Source: UBA4408 sp002389785 (GTDB lineage Bacteria; Bacteroidota; Bacteroidia; UBA4408). Taken from it: a stretch of DNA of 46,675 nucleotides. The position numbers were made by a program, and so were the translations under genes. The stretch spans positions 1 through 46,675 of the forward strand of contig DAORJK010000020.1 of the NCBI GenBank assembly GCA_035438985.1, read 5' to 3'. Positions 42,098-46,675 of the stretch are shown here, piece after piece (position 1 is the stretch's first letter; each line of letters begins with the position of its first letter). A model generated the notes under the pieces. It was not told the DNA's origin. It worked only from the letters and a program-made list of their open reading frames with translations, and made no database searches.

Positions 42098-45000
42098 TTA
42101 GTGTATCAAAATGAGGCTTTTAACACTTACTTTGTTTTCGCTAAACGATTTTACAGTATAAGTGCCTTTCGCTAGATGACTTAAGTCAATGGTATGTTTA
42201 CCTGCAGTTAACTGAAGACGTTCAACAACTTTTTCTCCAACCGCATTAAATACAACTATGTCAGTTTTTTTAGCTGAAGTAATTACCTGTACCATACCGG
42301 AAGTTGGATTTGGATAAAATACCATTTCCTCTGCTAAATTTTGATTCGCAATTCCAACTCCATGATTCGCCTTTGTTAATTGAATAGTGAACAAGCCTGT
42401 ACTAGACGTTAAGCCATCCACCATAATATAATAAGTTGTTCCTGCGGTTAATAAAACAGTGTCAACATGTATTCCCGCACCCGGCACAGCCGAAATAAAA
42501 CAATTGCCGGAACTCAGAGCTGATGTACAGTTAGCTGCTTCAAATAAACCAATAACCACATTACATCCTCCCGGATTAGGTGAACTTGTACTTATGTAAA
42601 ACGTATCCGAAACTGTTGGGGTATAAGTGTACCAAAGCGTATTACTTGGAGTACCACAAGTAAATCCGGCGCTAATAGCATTGTTATCGTTAGGATCGGT
42701 TAAACTTGCTGTGGTATTATCATCTGAATAGGTAGTTCCCAAAGTCATATTAATTGCACCACACAAGGTATCGTTATACGGATAATTCGGATTCACTGAA
42801 TTGTTTTGTGTTAAAGTAATATTAAAACTACCTACCGCACCAGAATAACCATCAAGCATTATAAAGTAGGTTGAACCAGCTGTAAACACAACAGTATCAA
42901 TGTAAGTATTTCCCGGTAACGGACCTAATAAACATGCACCTGTTACAAAAGGAGCGTTACAAGCTGCGGCTTCAAATACCCCAACCCATGCATCAAGACC
43001 ACCAACAGCAGGAGAATTTACCGTTATAAAAAAGGTATCGCTGGCAGCAGCAGTATAGGTATACCAAAGTGTATTATTCGGTGCGCTGCAAGCAAATCCT
43101 GCTGCAGCTGCATCGGCATCTCTCGGGTCGTTAACAGAAGCTGTTGTTGTATTACCGCTCACTGTAGTTCCTAAAGTTAAAGCAATGGCTCCGCAAATTG
43201 TATCATTCACAGGAACCGCCGGAGTGGCAGGGCAGTTAACCGAATTCAATAATTTTATTCCTGAAGAAGCAATAGGGGCTGTTCCTTGATTTCCGCAAAT
43301 ACCATTTAAACTAGCCGTAATATAATATTTACCGGTATAAGGTGCCGTAAAGCTAAGTTGATTCGGACATGCGGGTGCACTAAACACTCCGGGTATCAAT
43401 GCTCCGGCTACACCGTTTGAGTCGGAAACAGAGAGGCCAATTGGAGCAGCGCATGAATCAAGTGTAATACGGTAATTACCGCCGGCTACCAAGTAAGCAA
43501 AATATCCATCACCATCAAAGAAGTTCCATCCAGCGCGCGTTTGTAAAGAATCATGACCATTGCAAACATATCCTGCATAAGCTACTCCGGGAGCAGTTGC
43601 TTCTTGCCATGCTGTAGCATTATAAGTTACCGATGGCGTGCATCCGTTAAAAGAAACTGTTCCATTAGCTTGAGTAATTGATAGTGAAAATGTTCCTACA
43701 GCATTGGCAAATCCATCAACCAATAAGTAATAAGTTGCTCCTGCCGGTAAAATAACGGTATCAATGACTGAAGTACCTGGAGTTGGCCCTGATAAGCAAG
43801 CTGCAAACGTTATTGCTCCGTTGCATGAATCGGCTTCAACAAAGCCTAGCCATCCATCTAATCCACCTTGTGCCGGAGACGACATAGTTACGAAAAAGGT
43901 GTCGCTCACAGCCGGTGTAAAGCTATACCACAAAGTATTGTTGGGTACACTGCAACCAAAGCCTGCAGTAACAATATCATTGTCTCTTGGATCAGAATAG
44001 GAGGCAGTAGTATTATCGCCGGAATAAACTGTATTCAATGTCATTGCAATAGCTCCACAAATAGTATCGTTCACAGGAACAGCCGGTAAACTTGGACAAG
44101 TGGCACTATTTAATAATTTAACACCAACCGAGCCTATTGCAGCTGTACCTTGATTTCCACATATTCCATTTAAGCTTGCATTTAAAAAATACTTACCTGT
44201 ATAAGGAGCAGTGTAAGTAAATTGAACAGGGCATGCAGCATTTACATATGCATTTGGCAAGATGCTTCCACTTACACCATTTGAATCGGAAAGGGTTAGT
44301 GCAATTGGTGCAGTACACGAATCAAGACTAAAACGATACTGGCCACCGGCAACTAAATACAATCCATATCCATCCCCATCAAAAAACTGCCAACCCGGTA
44401 GATTTTGTAAAGAATCGTGAGCGTCGCACACATAACCGGTATAATTTACACCAACAGCTGTTGGTTCTTGCCAAGTAGTGTTTGTGTAAACTACCGAAGG
44501 AAGACATCCGTTAAATTGAGGTCCAACAAATGTTGGTTGTGTTAAGGTAATATCAAAGGCACCAACAGAACCTCCAAACCCATCAATCATAATGTAATAA
44601 TTGGTACCGGCCGTTAAAATTACCGTATCTGAATAAGCATTTCCGGGAGTTGGACCCAGTAAACATTTTCCACTTTGAAATGGAGCTGTGCAATTTGCCG
44701 CATCAAATAATCCAACCCAGGTATCTAATCCTCCAACCGGAGAATTTATGGTTATTAAAAAAGTATCGCTCACTACCGGTGTATAGCTATACCACAGTGT
44801 ATTGTTTGGTGTTCCGCAATTGTATCCAGCGGCAGTAGCATCAGCATCACGCGGGTCAGTAGCAGAGGCACTCACCGTAGAAGCGGTATAAGTTGTCCCA
44901 AGTTGTAAGGCTATTGCGCCACAAATGGTATCGTTAATTGGAGCAGGCACAACAGCAGGGCAAACAACAGAATTCAACAATTTTACACCGGCCGAAGCTA

Positions 45001-46384
45001 TTGCAGTAGTTCCTAAATTTCCACAAATACCATCAACACTGGCAGTGATGTAATACTTACCGGTGTAAGGTGCAGTAAAAGTAAGTTGATTGGGACAAGC
45101 TGCAGCTTTAGTAGCACCGGGTATGATGTTTCCACTTATACCTGCCGAATCAGAAACACTGATAGCAATCGCTGTACTACATGAATCAAGCGTAATACGG
45201 TATTGACCTCCTGAAATTAAATTCACAAAATATCCATCGGCATCAAAAAACTGCCATCCATTTCGGGTTTGCAATGAATCGTGTCCATTACATACAAAAC
45301 CAGTATAGGGAGTTCCTGCAGCCGCAGCCTCTTGCCACGCAGAAACCGAATAAGTTGAGCCGGGTGTACATCCTGCAAAAGGCGCAGCTATTGGGCAAGT
45401 CACTGAATTTAACAATTTAATACCGGCAGAAGCAATAGGTGCGGTTCCTGCATTTCCACAAATTTCATCCAAATTCGCAGTGATATAATATTTACCGGTA
45501 TATGGAGCAGTAAAAATTAGTTGGTTCGGACAGCTAGCATTTACATAGGCTCCCGGTATAATACTACCGCTCACACCATTTGAATCAACTACGGTTATTG
45601 CACTATTTGAAACACATGAATCCAGTGTAATTCGGTATTGACCACCTGCAACCAATTTTACAAAATATCCGTCACCATCATAAAACTGCCATCCATTGCG
45701 CGTTTGCAATGAATCATGTCCGTTACATACATAATCGTTATAAGCAACGCCTAAAACAGTTGCTTCTTGCCAGGCAGAAACAGTATAAGTGGTAGTGGGT
45801 GTACAGCCAGCAAAAGGTGGTTGAACATCAAGTAAAGTGATGTTACCATTTAAATCTCCGCCATTACCTCCAAATCCATCTCCCGACACATGAAAAGTGG
45901 CAATTTGAGCTCCGGATACTCCCGGTGCTACAGAAACATTTACAATAAATGGATAAGCAACACCCGCAACAATTCCACCATAATTATTATCGTTGTTGCC
46001 CCAAGAAATAGTTTGGCCGGAAACCCCGTTTAAAATTTCAGGACCATCTGATCCGGCAAGTCCATCATCGGGTCCAATAGGATCGGTTGGGCTTCCAATA
46101 GGAGTGATACCGGTTGGAAAAGTGATAGACAATGAATCACCGTATTCAAAATCAGTATTGTTGAGTAGCAAAGTAAATTGCAAGGCTACAGTGCTTCCTG
46201 CAGTATAAGTAGTAGCACAATTCAAGCTACCTGCTAGCTGTAAAAGGGAAGGATTTTTAACTTTAATTTTTGCTTTAACAATAGGTTCACTACGTTTTTG
46301 CAATTGAGAAACAAGTCTTGCTTGCTGAGCAATAAGGCTTATGCTTAATAGCAATGAAGCACACGATAAGAGTAATTTTTTCAT
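42098..46384 (-). CDS. Giant modular surface protein with T9SS type A sorting domain
   Basis: A 1428-residue protein. The signal peptide is MKKLLLSCASLLLSISLIAQ, and an N-terminal beta-rich domain (50-190) resembles DUF11-like or CARDB-like folds. Then come two module types. Module A is about 140 residues (WQEA, YVCNGHDSLQ, DGDGYFVKLVAGGQYRITLDSC, CPNQL.FTAPYTGKYYI, CGN.GT) and occurs at 191-330, 336-475, 624-763 and 912-1051. Module B, PPC-like, is about 137 residues (NDTICGAIAL, CG.PNNTLWYSYTP, AGTTYYIMVDG) and occurs at 481-617, 770-905, 1058-1194 and 1202-1338. The order is A-A-B-A-B-A-B-B. The end (VFYPNPTSGMVQV to LILIH) is the sorting signal. It probably acts as an adhesin or extended surface scaffold. 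Confidence 0.85.
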   Translation of the reverse strand: MKKLLLSCASLLLSISLIAQQARLVSQLQKRSEPIVKAKIKVKNPSLLQLAGSLNCATTYTAGSTVALQFTLLLNNTDFEYGDSLSITFPTGITPIGSPTDPIGPDDGLAGSDGPEILNGVSGQTISWGNNDNNYGGIVAGVAYPFIVNVSVAPGVSGAQIATFHVSGDGFGGNGGDLNGNITLLDVQPPFAGCTPTTTYTVSAWQEATVLGVAYNDYVCNGHDSLQTRNGWQFYDGDGYFVKLVAGGQYRITLDSCVSNSAITVVDSNGVSGSIIPGAYVNASCPNQLIFTAPYTGKYYITANLDEICGNAGTAPIASAGIKLLNSVTCPIAAPFAGCTPGSTYSVSAWQEAAAAGTPYTGFVCNGHDSLQTRNGWQFFDADGYFVNLISGGQYRITLDSCSTAIAISVSDSAGISGNIIPGATKAAACPNQLTFTAPYTGKYYITASVDGICGNLGTTAIASAGVKLLNSVVCPAVVPAPINDTICGAIALQLGTTYTASTVSASATDPRDADATAAGYNCGTPNNTLWYSYTPVVSDTFLITINSPVGGLDTWVGLFDAANCTAPFQSGKCLLGPTPGNAYSDTVILTAGTNYYIMIDGFGGSVGAFDITLTQPTFVGPQFNGCLPSVVYTNTTWQEPTAVGVNYTGYVCDAHDSLQNLPGWQFFDGDGYGLYLVAGGQYRFSLDSCTAPIALTLSDSNGVSGSILPNAYVNAACPVQFTYTAPYTGKYFLNASLNGICGNQGTAAIGSVGVKLLNSATCPSLPAVPVNDTICGAIAMTLNTVYSGDNTTASYSDPRDNDIVTAGFGCSVPNNTLWYSFTPAVSDTFFVTMSSPAQGGLDGWLGFVEADSCNGAITFAACLSGPTPGTSVIDTVILPAGATYYLLVDGFANAVGTFSLSITQANGTVSFNGCTPSVTYNATAWQEATAPGVAYAGYVCNGHDSLQTRAGWNFFDGDGYFAYLVAGGNYRITLDSCAAPIGLSVSDSNGVAGALIPGVFSAPACPNQLSFTAPYTGKYYITASLNGICGNQGTAPIASSGIKLLNSVNCPATPAVPVNDTICGAIALTLGTTVSGNTTTASVNDPRDADAAAAGFACSAPNNTLWYTYTAAASDTFFITVNSPAVGGLDAWVGVFEAAACNAPFVTGACLLGPLPGNTYIDTVVFTAGSTYFIMLDGYSGAVGSFNITLTQNNSVNPNYPYNDTLCGAINMTLGTTYSDDNTTASLTDPNDNNAISAGFTCGTPSNTLWYTYTPTVSDTFYISTSSPNPGGCNVVIGLFEAANCTSALSSGNCFISAVPGAGIHVDTVLLTAGTTYYIMVDGLTSSTGLFTIQLTKANHGVGIANQNLAEEMVFYPNPTSGMVQVITSAKKTDIVVFNAVGEKVVERLQLTAGKHTIDLSHLAKGTYTVKSFSENKVSVKSLILIH

Positions 46385-46465
46385 AAATTGTATGGTTTAA
46401 TTTTAAGGTAAAGCTTAATTATTGCGATTAATTGTATACAGTTTAATCTTGCAATATTAACAGAC

Positions 46466-46473
46466 CAAATATA
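46466..46473 (-). promoter_or_regulatory. Candidate -7 box of the giant T9SS gene
   Basis: TATATTTG on the minus strand matches TAnnTTTG, 81 bases before the start codon. No TTTG at the standard distance is seen, though a TTTGTC lies only about 10 bases upstream. Confidence 0.35.
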
Positions 46474-46623
46474 GAATTAATTCGACAAAAAAATAAATCA
46501 GGGTAAAAAAAAAGGCTGTCTTTTCGACCTCAATTACGCAAGTCTCCGTGCTTGACATAAAACCAATGGAATCTGAAAGGGTTTCCTTTTTAATTAACTG
46601 ATAGTCATACCTATGTATACTTA

Positions 46624-46675
46624 TTAATGCTGTACTACAATTTTCTTATGCACAACTTGCTCATTCTTAAGCTTA
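46624..46675 (-). CDS. C-terminal tail of another T9SS cargo protein (partial)
   Basis: The minus strand reads KLKNEQVVHKKIVVQH followed by two stop codons (TAA TAA; first at 46624-46626). The pattern 'xxLKNxQxxxxKKIVVQ' is the usual final strand of T9SS type A sorting domains. The rest of the gene lies outside the window. Beyond the stop, a run of nine T on the minus strand (about 46507-46515) may mark termination, although the stem in front is weak. Confidence 0.65.
   Translation of the reverse strand, partial: KLKNEQVVHKKIVVQH

Noticed and set aside
42098..46384. DNA repeats resembling an array or assembly duplication
   Set aside because: The repeats are diverged protein modules of about 420 bases in one open frame; spacing and content do not fit CRISPR or a collapsed assembly.
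1..46675. tRNA, rRNA, riboswitch or CRISPR features
   Set aside because: None recognised on inspection of the gaps; a tRNAscan or Rfam run would be needed to exclude weak cases.

Overview
The window is a chromosomal stretch from a member of the Bacteroidota. The evidence is in the sequence: four complete proteins and one cut-off protein end in a type IX secretion (T9SS) type A sorting domain, with a 'YPNP' start and a short basic C-terminal strand. NusB has the long form of about 310 residues. Several upstream regions carry the Bacteroidota -7 box TAnnTTTG, two of them with a TTTG -33 box 19-20 bases away. The DNA is AT-rich. No rRNA, tRNA, CRISPR array, transposase or phage gene was found. 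The exact order or genus cannot be read from the sequence.

Layout. (1) 1-2.2 kb: a MerR-type regulator with a cobalamin-binding domain (minus strand), then a gene-free 1.27 kb block packed with degenerate repeats, including 40-base GC-rich palindromes that have inserted into one copy of a larger repeat. (2) 2.2-15.1 kb: a surface-polysaccharide locus on the plus strand. It encodes a zinc-ribbon methyltransferase, a PhyH-type dioxygenase, a Wzx-like flippase, a large GT-B-like transferase, two FkbM methyltransferases, two GT2 and one GT4 glycosyltransferases, and a glutamine-dependent asparagine synthetase homologue. A CDP-paratose 2-epimerase-like gene lies in opposite orientation, and beside it is a 3' remnant of a second copy of the large transferase. 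(3) 15.2-19 kb: small accessory genes (DUF2306-like and DUF4199-like membrane proteins, SRPBCC proteins, a Rossmann protein, an ArsR-SRPBCC pair) and a MITE-like element. (4) 19-25 kb: a likely operon of methyltransferase, M14 carboxypeptidase and a T9SS sialidase-fold protein, then a porin with a small companion protein. (5) 25.3-27.1 kb: a KdpD/KdpE-like two-component system without the KdpFABC pump. (6) 27.3-33.1 kb: a tight seven-gene operon (YHS, DoxX, MsrB-MsrA, Omp28-like, DinB, NRDE, ATP-grasp) next to a Crp/Fnr regulator. (7) 33.2-35.7 kb: two short genes (KOW-like and two-helix membrane), a GT39-like membrane transferase and a DHFR-like reductase. (8) 35.8-41.8 kb: a housekeeping block (coaE, YbbR, yajC, DUF1573, nusB, leucine dehydrogenase) interrupted by a T9SS protein and an unknown ORF. 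(9) 42-46.7 kb: a 1428-residue T9SS surface protein built of two alternating modules, and the tail of another T9SS protein at the right edge.

Working together. The polysaccharide locus has sugar modification, transfer and export functions, but no obvious polymerase or initiating phosphosugar transferase in view. The porin and its small partner lie just downstream of the KdpE-like regulator gene. The DNA in front of them holds a perfect 11-base tandem repeat of the kind OmpR-family regulators bind, so porin control by this two-component system is the best testable regulatory hypothesis here. The seven-gene operon looks like an envelope oxidative-repair unit, with a lipoprotein methionine sulfoxide reductase and a secreted thiol protein, probably under the neighbouring Crp/Fnr protein.

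I did not find a clearly new defence or mobile system. The most notable items are the palindromic 40-mers, the transferase-gene remnant, the tandem KdpE-type box beside a pump-less Kdp system, the redox operon and the two-module giant surface protein.
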